Assembly: GCF_900608595.1 (NCBI RefSeq)
Contig: NZ_UWYY01000019.1
Location: 91,927 to 155,926 of the forward strand
DNA length: 64,000 nucleotides
Reading direction: 5' to 3'
From: Promicromonospora panici
Lineage (GTDB): Bacteria; Actinomycetota; Actinomycetes; Actinomycetales; Cellulomonadaceae
Position 1 is the first letter of the stretch. Every line of letters starts with the position of its first letter. Positions 1 through 8,563 of this stretch are shown here, piece after piece. The translations under genes and the position numbers were made by a program. The notes under the pieces were generated by a model. The model searched no databases. It was not told the origin of the DNA and was given only the letters and a program-made list of their open reading frames with translations.

Positions 1-20
1 TCACTCGAAGGAGAGTAGAG

Positions 21-1316
21 ATGAACCGCAAGATCATGAGCGCGGTCGGCGTCGCTGCCGCCGCGTCGCTGGCCCTGACGGGGTGCGGCGGAGAGACCGA
101 GCCCGAGGCCGCCGAAGGCCCGGTCACCATCACCCTGGCCGGCTGGGACTTCGCGTCCACGCCGGAGTTCCAGACGCTCGCGGACGCCTATCACGAGGCG
201 AACCCGGACGTCACCGTGGAGCTCAAGGAGTACCCGGCGGGCGAGGAGTACGACACGGCGCTCACCGCCGACCTGTCTGCGGACGCGGCGCCAGACGTCT
301 TCATCGTGAAGAACCTGAAGAACTACGTCACGTTCCAGGAGGGCGGCACGCTGCTCGACATCTCGGACGTGGCAGCCGAGCTCGACCCGGCGACCGGCGG
401 CCTGGAACCGATGGCGGTCGACGGCGCGACCTACGCGGTGCCCTACCGCCAGGACTCGTGGTTCCTGTTCTACAACAAGGAGCTGTTCGAGAAGGCAGGC
501 GTCGACCTGCCCGACGGGTCCTGGACCTGGGACGACTACGCCGAGGCCGCGGAGACGCTGACCAAGGAGATCGACGAGAAGGAGGTCATGGGCACCTACC
601 TGCACAGCTGGCAGTCCACCGTGCAGGGCTTCGCGCTCGCGCAGACCGAGGGGGCGGCGCTGGACAGCGGCGACTTCTCGTTCCTCGCGCCGTACTACGA
701 GCGCGAGCTCGCGCTGCAGGACGCCGGCGCGCAGCCGTCGTACGCCACGGTCACCACGAACGAGCTGACCTACCAGGCGCAGTTCGGCACCCAGAAGGCA
801 GCGATGATGCCCATGGGCTCGTGGTACATCGGCACGCTGGTGGCCGAGCAGGAATCGGGTGCCGCCGAGACGTTCGAGTGGGGCATCGCGCCGATCCCGC
901 AGCTCGACGAGTCGACGACGGGTACCGAGAACACGCCGGTCACCTTCGGCGACCCGACCACGATGGGCATCAACGCGGGGATCGACGAATCGAAGATCGA
1001 GGCCGCGAAGGGCTTCCTGAAGTTCGCCGCCGGCCCCGAGGGCGCCGCCGCACTCGCCGGGATCGGCATCACGCCGGCCCTGATCGACGACACCGTGGCC
1101 GACGAGATCTTCTCGCTGGAGGGTGTGCCGCAGGACGACCTGTCCCGCTTCGCCTACACGACGCACGAGACGCTGCCGGAGAACCCGGTGGGTCAGAACA
1201 CATCGGCCATCCAGACCATCCTGGGTGAGACGCACTCCGCGATCATGTCCGAGTCCACCCCGGTGGACGAGGCGATCACCGAGGCCGAGGAGCGCGTCGC
1301 CAACGAGGTCGGCTGA
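21..1316 (+). CDS. Sugar ABC transporter substrate-binding lipoprotein
   Basis: Extracellular solute-binding protein (family 1) that should capture a carbohydrate and deliver it to the permeases encoded downstream. The N-terminus has a lysine-containing signal peptide and a lipobox LTGC, so Cys22 is the predicted lipidated residue. The 431-residue length is normal for the family, and the body has the usual WTWDDYAEAA and GSWYIG-type motifs. ATG at 21 follows GAAGGAG. The gene is first in a cassette with two permeases and a YesL-like protein, but a strong hairpin at 1337-1401 separates it from the permeases. The substrate cannot be told from sequence. The promoter lies outside the window. Confidence 0.93.
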   Translation: MNRKIMSAVGVAAAASLALTGCGGETEPEAAEGPVTITLAGWDFASTPEFQTLADAYHEANPDVTVELKEYPAGEEYDTALTADLSADAAPDVFIVKNLKNYVTFQEGGTLLDISDVAAELDPATGGLEPMAVDGATYAVPYRQDSWFLFYNKELFEKAGVDLPDGSWTWDDYAEAAETLTKEIDEKEVMGTYLHSWQSTVQGFALAQTEGAALDSGDFSFLAPYYERELALQDAGAQPSYATVTTNELTYQAQFGTQKAAMMPMGSWYIGTLVAEQESGAAETFEWGIAPIPQLDESTTGTENTPVTFGDPTTMGINAGIDESKIEAAKGFLKFAAGPEGAAALAGIGITPALIDDTVADEIFSLEGVPQDDLSRFAYTTHETLPENPVGQNTSAIQTILGETHSAIMSESTPVDEAITEAEERVANEVG

Positions 1317-1336
1317 CCCCTAGCGCGGTAAGGCCA

Positions 1337-1401
1337 TGGTTGTGGGCGTGATCGTTGCGCCTCAAACGGACGCGTAATCGCAACGATCACGCCCACAACC
1401 A
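1337..1401. repeat. Family A palindromic repeat, copy 1 (hairpin inside operon)
   Basis: Arms 1337-1359 and 1379-1401 are perfect 23-nt inverted repeats containing GTGGGCGTGATCGTTGCG. They enclose a 19-nt core. Near-identical elements lie at 11323, 34410 and 59220. This copy sits between the binding-protein gene and the first permease on the same strand, so it probably stabilises the 3' end of the upstream message or partly terminates transcription. There is no T-run after the stem. Confidence 0.9.
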
Positions 1402-1453
1402 AGAGCTTGTCGCGGGTTCCGGACCATCCCGTCTTCCCGGAGGAGAAAGACCC

Positions 1454-2407
1454 ATGACGACACCGGTCGTCGGCAACCAGCGGACCCTCGGGTTCTCGCA
1501 GCCCGCACCCCAGCAACCGCTCAGGAAGCCACGTACGTCGCTCAAGCTGCGCAACGCACTGGTCGGCTGGACGTTCATCCTGCCGAACTTCCTCGGCTTC
1601 GCGGTGCTCACCCTCGGCCCGGTGCTCGCGCTGTTCTACTTCTCGCTGACGAGCTGGAACATCTTCGGCAACGCGGAATGGGTCGGCCTCGAGAACTTCA
1701 CGCGGCTGGTCGAGGACAAGAGCTTCCACAAGGCTCTCGGCAACACCTTCTACTACGCCGCCCTGCACATCCCGCTCACCATCGTGGTGTCCCTGTGCCT
1801 GGCGCTGCTGCTCAACCAGAAGCTGCGCGGTGCCGCGTTCTTCCGCACCGTGGCCTTCTTCCCCTACATCACGTCGATCGTCGCGGTCGCCGTGGTGTGG
1901 AACATGCTGTTCAGCCCCGAGTTCGGGCCGATCAACCAGTTCCTGAGCCTGTTCATCGACGGCGACCTCCCCGGCTGGACGGTGTCCAAGGACTGGGCGA
2001 TGCCGGCCGTGATCATCGTGGGCACCTGGAAGGACATGGGCTACTACATGCTCCTGTTCCTGGCCGGCCTGCAGACCGTGCCGGGTGAGCTGCACGAGGC
2101 CGCCCGCATCGACGGCGCCAATGCCTGGCAGCGGTTCTGGAACGTCACGCTGCCCTGCTTGCGGCCCACGATGTTCTTCGTGACGGTCATGGTCACCATC
2201 CAGAGCTTCAAGGTCTTCGACCTGATCCTCGTCATGACTGACGGCGGTCCGGGGCAGTCGAGCCTCGTGCTCAGCCAGTACATCTGGCAGAAGGGCTTCG
2301 AGCAGTTCGAGCTGGGGTACGCCTCCGCCGTCGCCGTCGTCCTGTTCCTTATCTGCATCTCCGTGACCGTGGTGCAGTTCCTGTACAACAAGCGGAAGGA
2401 GGCGTGA
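1454..2407 (+). CDS. Sugar ABC transporter permease (MalF/UgpA type)
   Basis: Inner-membrane permease of a carbohydrate importer, 317 residues with about six hydrophobic helices. The EAA loop is visible as ELHEAARIDGANAWQRFWNVTLP, which couples to the ATPase. The start is ATG 1454, chosen because GGAGGAGAAAG lies just upstream; a longer reading frame would run back through the hairpin. It overlaps the next permease gene at TGATG. No ATPase gene is present in the cassette, as is common in actinobacteria that use a shared MsiK-type ATPase. Confidence 0.93.
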   Translation: MTTPVVGNQRTLGFSQPAPQQPLRKPRTSLKLRNALVGWTFILPNFLGFAVLTLGPVLALFYFSLTSWNIFGNAEWVGLENFTRLVEDKSFHKALGNTFYYAALHIPLTIVVSLCLALLLNQKLRGAAFFRTVAFFPYITSIVAVAVVWNMLFSPEFGPINQFLSLFIDGDLPGWTVSKDWAMPAVIIVGTWKDMGYYMLLFLAGLQTVPGELHEAARIDGANAWQRFWNVTLPCLRPTMFFVTVMVTIQSFKVFDLILVMTDGGPGQSSLVLSQYIWQKGFEQFELGYASAVAVVLFLICISVTVVQFLYNKRKEA

Positions 2408-3246
2408 TGGCCGCCCGCACGTCCCCGCTCCAGAGGTCCGGCCGGGTGCTGCTCTACGCGGTGATGATCGTCGCCGCGGCAGGCATCATGTTGCCGTTCA
2501 TCTGGATGGTCGTCTCGTCCCTGAAGATGAACAACCAGGTGTTCACAGCACCGGTGCAGTGGATCCCGGACCCCGTGCAATGGCGTAACTACGTGGATAT
2601 CTGGGCCAAGGCCGACATGGTCACCTGGGTGCGCAACACGCTCATCGTGTCGGTCGCTGTGACGTTCCTGCAGGTCCTGACCGGCAGCTTCGCCGCCTAC
2701 GGCTTCGCCAAGATGCGTTTCCCCGGGCGCGATGCCCTGTTCCTGCTGTACATCGGGACCATCGCGGTGCCCTGGCAGTCCTACATGATTCCGCAGTTCC
2801 AGATGATCTCGGGCTGGGGGCTCAACAACACCCTCTTTGCGATCATGCTGCTGCAGGCGTTCGGCGCCTTCGGTGTGTTCCTCATGAAGCAGTACTACGA
2901 GTCCATCCCCGACTCCCTGTCGGAGGCGGCGCGCATCGACGGGCTCTCCGAGTACGGCATCTGGGCGCGGATCATCCTGCCGCTGTCGGTTCCGGCCCTT
3001 GCCTCGCTGACGATCATCACGTTCGTCCAGACCTGGAACGACTACCTCGGTCCGCTCATCTACCTGCGCGACCGCCCGCTGTGGACCATCCAGCTCGGCC
3101 TGCAGTCGTTCGTCGGGGAGTACAACGCCGAGCACGCGCTGATCATGACGGGATCCGTGCTGTCCGTGCTGCCGATCGCGCTCATCTTCTTCCTCGGCCA
3201 GCGGTACTTCGTCGAAGGCATCGCGACGACGGGCGTGAAGGGGTGA
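2407..3246 (+). CDS. Sugar ABC transporter permease (MalG/UgpE type)
   Basis: Second permease of the importer, 279 residues with six predicted membrane segments. The EAA loop reads SLSEAARIDGLSEYGIWARI and the C-terminus is the family-typical YFVEGIATTGVKG. ATG 2407 shares a base with the preceding stop and has AAGGAGG four bases upstream. GTG 2404 is an alternative start with poor spacing. Translation is probably coupled to the first permease. The partner lipoprotein is the gene at 21. Confidence 0.93.
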   Translation: MAARTSPLQRSGRVLLYAVMIVAAAGIMLPFIWMVVSSLKMNNQVFTAPVQWIPDPVQWRNYVDIWAKADMVTWVRNTLIVSVAVTFLQVLTGSFAAYGFAKMRFPGRDALFLLYIGTIAVPWQSYMIPQFQMISGWGLNNTLFAIMLLQAFGAFGVFLMKQYYESIPDSLSEAARIDGLSEYGIWARIILPLSVPALASLTIITFVQTWNDYLGPLIYLRDRPLWTIQLGLQSFVGEYNAEHALIMTGSVLSVLPIALIFFLGQRYFVEGIATTGVKG

Positions 3247-3251
3247 GCACG

Positions 3252-3932
3252 ATGGGTGCCGCAGGTGCCGCTCCGCGGCGTCGGCTGCTGATCGGGCCCG
3301 AGACCTACGAGATGGTGTTCGGCACGGTCTACACGGGGCTGATGACCAACCTGCTCCTGGCGGTAGCCTGCCTGCCGCTCGTGGCGCTGGTCGCGGCGAC
3401 CGACCTCGCCACGACCTGGCCGCTCGCCGCGCTGACGGCGCCGCTGCTGGGGCCGGCCCTCGCCGCGGCCTTCGCGGTGTTCGCCGCCTTCAGCACCGAC
3501 GGGTCGACGACGGTGGTCCGCACCTTCGCCCGCGCCTGGCGCCGACACCTGCGCCGGGGCCTCGCGATCGGGGCGCTCGCGACCGGCGCCGTCGTCGTGG
3601 CCGCCGTCGACGTGGCCTTCTTCTGGGGCCGCACCACGGGTGCTGTGGCGATCCCGGTCCTGGTGACTCTCGCCGCCGGGGCCGTCACGACGGCGGTCCT
3701 CGCCCTGGTCGCCGTACCCGAGATGGCGGGCGCCCGCCTGCGCGCCGTGTTGCTCGCGGCGGTTGTTCTTGGCGCGCGGCGCTGGTACCTCTCGGCGGGG
3801 GCGCTGCTCGTGCTCGGGCTGCTGGCGTCGGTGGTGGCGGTGCGCCCGGTGGTGGGCCTCGGCTTCGCCGCGGCGCCGCTGCTGTACGCCGCGTGGGGCG
3901 CCTGCCGGTTCGTCCTGCGCCCGGCGCGATAA
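3252..3932 (+). CDS. YesL-like (DUF624-type) membrane protein
   Basis: Integral membrane protein of 226 residues with about five hydrophobic stretches separated by a basic loop (residues ~85-100, AWRRHLRRG). Small membrane proteins of the YesL/DUF624 type often close sugar ABC cassettes in Gram-positive bacteria, and this one starts immediately after the MalG-type permease. The start is ATG 3252 with AAGGGG eight bases upstream; GTG 3243 is possible. The family call rests on layout and operon position rather than a clear motif. Its role is unknown. Confidence 0.6.
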   Translation: MGAAGAAPRRRLLIGPETYEMVFGTVYTGLMTNLLLAVACLPLVALVAATDLATTWPLAALTAPLLGPALAAAFAVFAAFSTDGSTTVVRTFARAWRRHLRRGLAIGALATGAVVVAAVDVAFFWGRTTGAVAIPVLVTLAAGAVTTAVLALVAVPEMAGARLRAVLLAAVVLGARRWYLSAGALLVLGLLASVVAVRPVVGLGFAAAPLLYAAWGACRFVLRPAR

Positions 3933-3969
3933 GGGCTGTCGGACTGGCCCGGCCATTCGGGGGAACAGA

Positions 3970-4034
3970 TACGCACCCGGGTAGGTAACTGTGAGGGAGC
4001 AATGCTCCCTCACAGTTACCTACCCGGGTGCGTA
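3970..4034. terminator. 65-bp near-perfect palindrome between convergent operons
   Basis: Arms of 32 nt (3970-4001 and 4003-4034) pair perfectly around a single central A. The element lies between the YesL-like gene (+) and the isomerase gene (-), so it can end transcription from both sides. Neither flank has a T-run. Confidence 0.85.
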
Positions 4035-4098
4035 CGCGTTCCCCGGCGGGCGCGTCGGCTCGACGGCCCGCGTGCCGGCCGACGCGGCAGTCGAATGA

Positions 4099-4959
4099 TC
4101 AGAGGTGCGGCGCCACGTGCTTCTCGTACCGGTCCAGCACCGTCGCCGCCGTCGCCACCGTCGGGCGGGCCCAGACCTCCTCGTTGAAGATCTCCGTCTC
4201 GACGTCGCCGATGTAGCCGGCGTCCCGCACCCAGCCCGTGATCGTCGCGAAGTCGATGTACCCGTCGCCCACGTGCCCGCGCGAGTTCAGCGGCTCCGCC
4301 GCCAGCGGCAGCACCCAGTCGCACACCTGGTACGACGCGATGCGGTCCTCCCGCCCGGCCCGCGCGATCGACTTCCGGAGCGAGGGGTCCCACCACACGT
4401 GGTACGTGTCGACCACCACTCCCACCTCGGACGCCGCGAACGGCGCCGCCAGGTCGAGAGCCTGCGCGAGCGTGGAGATCACCGCGCGGTCGGCGGCGAA
4501 GATCGGGTGCAACGGCTCGAGCACGATCCGCACGCCGTGCTCTGCGGCGAACGGTACGAGGTCGGCGATCCGGTCGGCGACCCGGCCGCGCGTGGCGACG
4601 AGGTCCCGGTCGACGTCCGACGCCGGAGCCCCGCCCGGCGTCGACCCCACCAGCCCGCCGACGACGAACACCAGCTCCGTGGTGCCGATCGTCGCGGCTT
4701 CCTCGATGGCCAGCTTGTTGTCGTCGAGCGCGGCGCGGATCCCGGCGTCGTCCGCGGCGGTGAGGAAGCCGCCGCGGCACAGGGACGATGCGCGCAGCCC
4801 CGCGTCGGCGATGATGCGCGCCGCCTGCTGCGCGCCGACGTCCTGCACCACGTTGCGCCACGGCCCCACGGCGCCGAAGCCGGCGGTGGCCGCCGCCTCG
4901 CACGCCTCGGCGAGCGAGGCATGCTTGACGGTGGCGGTGTTCAGCGACGCCCGGCTCAT
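4099..4959 (-). CDS. Sugar phosphate isomerase/epimerase (AP endonuclease 2-like TIM barrel)
   Basis: 286-residue xylose isomerase-like TIM-barrel protein. Metal-ligand motifs expected for the family are visible: VLEPLHP (~residue 148), VVDTYHVWWDP (~residue 182) and DVETEIFNEEVW near the end. These proteins isomerise, epimerise or eliminate on free or oxidised sugars. The ATG overlaps the stop of the DUF993 gene at ATGA, so the two are translationally coupled. As the last gene of a dehydrogenase-DUF993-isomerase operon it probably acts on the product of the dehydrogenase. The exact substrate is unknown. Confidence 0.85.
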   Translation of the reverse strand: MSRASLNTATVKHASLAEACEAAATAGFGAVGPWRNVVQDVGAQQAARIIADAGLRASSLCRGGFLTAADDAGIRAALDDNKLAIEEAATIGTTELVFVVGGLVGSTPGGAPASDVDRDLVATRGRVADRIADLVPFAAEHGVRIVLEPLHPIFAADRAVISTLAQALDLAAPFAASEVGVVVDTYHVWWDPSLRKSIARAGREDRIASYQVCDWVLPLAAEPLNSRGHVGDGYIDFATITGWVRDAGYIGDVETEIFNEEVWARPTVATAATVLDRYEKHVAPHL

Positions 4960-6185
4960 GCGATCACCCCGTTCGTCGTCAGGAAGGCGCGCAGGCGTGC
5001 GGCCGCCACGGGCGGGTCGAGCAGCAAACCGCAGCCGTCGGCCAGGCGGGCCAGCTCGACCAGGTGGCGCAGCGATCGACCGGAGTGCAGCCCACCTACC
5101 AGCGAGAACCCGGGCTGGAACCCGTTGAGCCAGGACAGGAACGCGATCCCGGTCTTGTAGTAGTACGTGGGCGCGGTGAAGATGTGCCGGCCCAGTGCCT
5201 CGGTAGAGGCCAGGATCTTGTGCCCGCCGACGGCGTCCCCGGCGTCGAACGCCTGCAGCGCCGTGGAGGCCGCCGGGTAGATCGCCGCGAAGATGCCCAG
5301 CAGCGCGTCCGAGTGCCCCTGCTCGTCACCCGCGATGAGCTCGGGGTAGTTGAAGTCGTCGCCGGTGTACAGGCGGGGCCTCGTCCCCGTGCCCGACGGC
5401 GGAAGAGCCGCCAGCGCGCGGCGCAGTCCCACCTCGTGGGCGGCGTCGAGCAGCGACACCTTGACGCCGTCGATCCGCGGCTGGTGCGCGCGGATCAGGT
5501 CCAGGAAGGTCGCCGTCGCGGAGTCCACGGAGTCCGAGCCCCAGTAGCCCGCCAGCGCCGGGTCGAACATGGTCCCCAGCCAGTGCAGGATCACCGGCTG
5601 CTCGGCCTCGGCCAGCACGGCGTCGTACACGCGGGCGTAGTCCTCGGGCCCGCGGGCGACCCGCGCGAGCGCGCGCGAGGCCATGACGATGACCTGCGCG
5701 CCGGCGTCCTGCACCAGGTGGACCTGCTCGCGGTACGCGTCGGTCACCGCGGTCAGGCCCGCCTCGCCCGGCTCCAGCCCGGCGACGACGTCGGGCGCGA
5801 GCTGGTCGGTCCCCGCACCGCAGGCGACGCGCGCGCCCACGGAGGCGGCCTCGGCCGCCGAACGCCGCACCAGCTCCTGGGTCGCCGTCCAGTCGAGCCC
5901 CATGCCGCGCTGCGCGGTGTCCATCGCGTCGGCGACGCCGAGCCCGTGCTCCCAGATGCGGTGCCGATAGGCGAGCGTGGAGTCCCAGTCGACGACGGCG
6001 GGCGCGCCCGGCACGTTCTCCGCACCGATCTGCGGCACCACGTGGGCCGCCGCGAAGGCGACGCGCGAGGTCAGCGGGCCCGACGGCGTGGTCCAGGGCC
6101 CAGGCGCGCCCAGCTCGACGGTCTCCGACCCGGTGACCCGGCCGTTGCCGTCGAACACGGGGAACGCGACTGCTGCCCCGCTCAC
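4956..6185 (-). CDS. DUF993 family protein (dihydrodipicolinate synthase-like TIM barrel)
   Basis: 409-residue member of DUF993, a family related in fold to the DapA/N-acetylneuraminate lyase aldolases. GVKVSLLDAAHEVGL (~residues 260-275) holds a candidate Schiff-base lysine, and YTGDDFNYPELI is another conserved stretch. The GTG start at 6185 overlaps the TGA of the dehydrogenase gene, and the C-terminal stop overlaps the isomerase start, so the three products are likely made in fixed ratio. A retro-aldol or lyase step on a keto-sugar is an inference. No family member of known function comes to mind. Confidence 0.8.
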   Translation of the reverse strand: MSGAAVAFPVFDGNGRVTGSETVELGAPGPWTTPSGPLTSRVAFAAAHVVPQIGAENVPGAPAVVDWDSTLAYRHRIWEHGLGVADAMDTAQRGMGLDWTATQELVRRSAAEAASVGARVACGAGTDQLAPDVVAGLEPGEAGLTAVTDAYREQVHLVQDAGAQVIVMASRALARVARGPEDYARVYDAVLAEAEQPVILHWLGTMFDPALAGYWGSDSVDSATATFLDLIRAHQPRIDGVKVSLLDAAHEVGLRRALAALPPSGTGTRPRLYTGDDFNYPELIAGDEQGHSDALLGIFAAIYPAASTALQAFDAGDAVGGHKILASTEALGRHIFTAPTYYYKTGIAFLSWLNGFQPGFSLVGGLHSGRSLRHLVELARLADGCGLLLDPPVAAARLRAFLTTNGVIA

Positions 6186-7333
6186 AGCGTGATCTCCGGG
6201 ATGTCCACGCGCCGCCCCTCCGCGGACGACTTCAGTCCCAGCTCCGCGAGCTGCACGCCGCGCGCCGCCGACAGGAGGTCGTAGCGGTGCGGGCGTCCGG
6301 CGACGACGTCGCGCAGGAACTCCTCCCACTGCAGCTTGAAGCCGTTGTCGAGGTCGGCGTTCGCGGGGACCTCGAGCCACTGGTCGCGGAACGGCTCCGT
6401 GACGGGCAGGTCGGGGTTCCACACCGGCTTGGGCGTGTGCGAGCGGTGCTGGGCGCGGCACTCGCGCAGGCCGGCGACGGCGGAGCCGTGGGTGCCGTCC
6501 ACCTGGAACTCGACGAGCTCGTCGCGGAACACGCGCACGGCCCACGACGAGTTGATCTGCGCCACGACGTCGTCCCCGCCGGGCGTGGTCACGTCGAAGA
6601 TCCCGTAGGCGGCGTCGTCGGCGGTGGCGACGTACTCCTTGCCGGACTCGTCCCAGCGGGCCGGGATGTGCGTGACCGTCTTGGCCGTCACCGTCTTGAC
6701 CTGCCCGAGGATGCCCTCCAGCACGTAGTTCCAGTGGCAGAACATGTCGGTGGTGATGCCGCCGCCGTCCTCGGCGCGGTAGTTCCACGAGGGGCGCTGG
6801 GCGGGCTGGGAGTCGCCCTCGAAGACCCAGTAGCCGAACTCGCCGCGCAGCGACAGGATGCGGCCGAAGAAGCCCTCGTCCACGAGGCGGCGCAGCTTCA
6901 CGAGACCCGGCAGGTACAGCTTGTCGTGCACGACACCGACGGTCACGCCGGTCTCGGCCTGGAGCCGCGCGAGCTCGATCGCCTCGTCGAGGGTCTCCGC
7001 CGTCGGCTTCTCGGTGTAGACGTGCTTGCCCTGGCGCATGGCCTTGGACAGCGTCGTGGGCCGCAGGTTGGTCATGGCGGCGTCGAACACGATGTCGGCG
7101 TCGGCGATCGCGCTGTCGAGGTCGGTGGTCCAGTGCTCGACGTCGTGCAGCGTGGCGAGCTCCTTGAGCTTGTCCGCGTTGCGGCCCACCAGCACGGGCT
7201 CGACCTGAACCCGCGAACCGTCGGGAAGCGTGACGCCGCCCTGGTCGCGGATCGGCAGGATCGAGCGCACGAGGTGCTGGCGGTAACCCATGCGGCCGGT
7301 GACGCCGTTCATGGCGATGCGAAGTGTGGTCAC
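6182..7333 (-). CDS. Gfo/Idh/MocA family dehydrogenase
   Basis: NAD(P)-dependent sugar or inositol-type oxidoreductase, about 383 residues. The N-terminal Rossmann segment is atypical (AMNGVTGRMGYRQHL), and the signature EKP lies in HVYTEKPTAETLDEA. The C-terminal domain carries GGGITTDMFCHWNYVLEG, the usual substrate-binding region. GTG 7333 is preferred because GGAG sits eight bases upstream; TTG 7339 is the alternative. First gene of the LacI-controlled operon with an operator at 7357-7372. It probably oxidises the sugar imported by the neighbouring ABC system. Confidence 0.88.
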   Translation of the reverse strand: MTTLRIAMNGVTGRMGYRQHLVRSILPIRDQGGVTLPDGSRVQVEPVLVGRNADKLKELATLHDVEHWTTDLDSAIADADIVFDAAMTNLRPTTLSKAMRQGKHVYTEKPTAETLDEAIELARLQAETGVTVGVVHDKLYLPGLVKLRRLVDEGFFGRILSLRGEFGYWVFEGDSQPAQRPSWNYRAEDGGGITTDMFCHWNYVLEGILGQVKTVTAKTVTHIPARWDESGKEYVATADDAAYGIFDVTTPGGDDVVAQINSSWAVRVFRDELVEFQVDGTHGSAVAGLRECRAQHRSHTPKPVWNPDLPVTEPFRDQWLEVPANADLDNGFKLQWEEFLRDVVAGRPHRYDLLSAARGVQLAELGLKSSAEGRRVDIPEITL

Positions 7334-7356
7334 GGGCAAGACTCCATCGTCGGACT

Positions 7357-7372
7357 GGGAATGCGCTTTCCC
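7357..7372. promoter_or_regulatory. LacI-family operator
   Basis: GGGAATGCGCTTTCCC is a 16-bp near-palindrome 24 bp upstream of the dehydrogenase start and 38 bp past the LacI gene's stop. A related site (GGACAGCGCTTTCC) occurs at 21337. The central GC and GGAAA/TTTCC arms fit LacI-type regulators. Confidence 0.65.
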
Positions 7373-7409
7373 GAGGAGAATAGCGCACCAGGGCTGTGTG
7401 CGGGAATGA

Positions 7410-8459
7410 TCACCTCTTGGGCGTGGAGTCCCGGAGGACGACCTCCCCGCGCACCCGCGTGCGCGTCTGGGCCGAGCGGCCGAGCGCCAGCTCGGTCGCC
7501 AGCGCGCCGACCTCCGCCAGCGCGATCCGCACGGTCGTCAGCCCGGGCGAGACGTCGCGCAGGGTGTGGATGTCGTCGAACCCGGCCACGGCGACGTCGT
7601 CCGGCACGCCCAGGCCGGCGTCGCGGACCGCCGCCATCGCGCCCACCGCCATGACGTCGTTCACCGCGAACACCAGCTCAGGCAGGCTCCGGCCGGGCTC
7701 GGCCCCGCCGGTCTGCTCGATCAGGCCGCGCATGACGGAATACCCACCGTCCCTGGTGAACGCGCACGTCAGAACGTCGTCGGGCGCGACAGGGCTACCG
7801 AGCTCGGCGAGTGCCCCGGTGAATCCATCCGTGCGATCGGCCGCCGTGCGATGACCCACCGGCCCGGCCAGCACCGCGAACCGCCGGTAGCCCAGGCCGT
7901 GCAGTGTCCGGGCGAGATCTGCGGCGCCGTCGGCGTTCGCGATCTCGACGACCGGCAGGTCGTCGATCGGCTGACCGATCAGCGCGACTCCGCCCCCGGC
8001 GTCGCGGAACGCGTGCAGGGCCGCCTCCAGGGCTCCGGCGGGGCGCGTCCCGTCGTCCGGCTCCAGGCGCCCGCCCGCCAGGATGATCGCGCGGGACCGC
8101 TGCCGCCGCGCGAGCTCGACGAAGGCGAGCTCGCGCTCGGGGCGCTGCTCCGTCGAGGCGAGGGTGACGATGAGGCCCTCGCGCTCGGCGGCGCGCGCGA
8201 CGCCGGCCGCGATCGTCGAGAAGTACGGGTCGGCGATGTCGTGCACCACGAGCCCGAGCGCGGTGGTGCGGCCGCGGGCCATGGCCTGTGCGCTGGGGTC
8301 GGGCGAGTAGTCGAGGCGCCGTGCGGTCTCCAGGACGCGCTCGCGCAGGTCCTCGCGGACGCTGCGGGTGGCGCTCCCGTTGATCGCGCGCGACGCCGTC
8401 GCGAGCGAGACGCCGGCCTCGCGGGCGACCTGGCTCAGGGTGACGGGGGCGTCGGGCAT
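7410..8459 (-). CDS. LacI family transcriptional regulator
   Basis: 349-residue repressor. The N-terminal helix-turn-helix and hinge are clear (residues ~7-60, TLSQVAREAGVSLATASRAI), followed by a periplasmic-binding-protein-like sensor with the C-terminal VPDDVAVAGFDDI motif. ATG 8459 opens directly into the DNA-binding domain. It lies immediately upstream of the dehydrogenase-DUF993-isomerase genes on the same strand, with a matching palindrome in the gap, so it is the likely local repressor. The operator at 21337 suggests a second target. Confidence 0.92.
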   Translation of the reverse strand: MPDAPVTLSQVAREAGVSLATASRAINGSATRSVREDLRERVLETARRLDYSPDPSAQAMARGRTTALGLVVHDIADPYFSTIAAGVARAAEREGLIVTLASTEQRPERELAFVELARRQRSRAIILAGGRLEPDDGTRPAGALEAALHAFRDAGGGVALIGQPIDDLPVVEIANADGAADLARTLHGLGYRRFAVLAGPVGHRTAADRTDGFTGALAELGSPVAPDDVLTCAFTRDGGYSVMRGLIEQTGGAEPGRSLPELVFAVNDVMAVGAMAAVRDAGLGVPDDVAVAGFDDIHTLRDVSPGLTTVRIALAEVGALATELALGRSAQTRTRVRGEVVLRDSTPKR

Positions 8460-8507
8460 GAGGTCATCCTGCCGTGTCCGCCGGGTCTTGCGCGCCTCGT
8501 CAGCTGG

Positions 8508-8550
8508 CGAGGTGGTCAGATGGCGACGACCTCGCCACCTGACTACCTCG
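8508..8550. repeat. Family B modular hairpin, degenerate copy
   Basis: A 16-nt module CGAGGTGGTCAGATGG (8508-8523) faces an inverted module CCACCTGACTACCTCG (8535-8550), with part of another module (ACCTCG) before it. Arms 8508-8526 and 8532-8550 pair with one mismatch and one wobble. The module core CGAGGTRG matches the elements at 22839 and 32681. It lies after the glycosyltransferase gene and probably acts as its terminator. Confidence 0.65.
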
Positions 8551-8563
8551 GCGGAGAGGGGGA

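Noticed and set aside
4105..5160. Plus-strand frame of 351 codons
   Set aside because: Antisense to the isomerase gene, which has conserved metal-ligand motifs and a coupled start.
6185..7388. N-terminal extension joining DUF993 to an upstream Arg-rich segment
   Set aside because: The extension is the wrong frame of the Gfo/Idh/MocA gene. DUF993 homology begins at the GTG at 6185, which overlaps that gene's stop.
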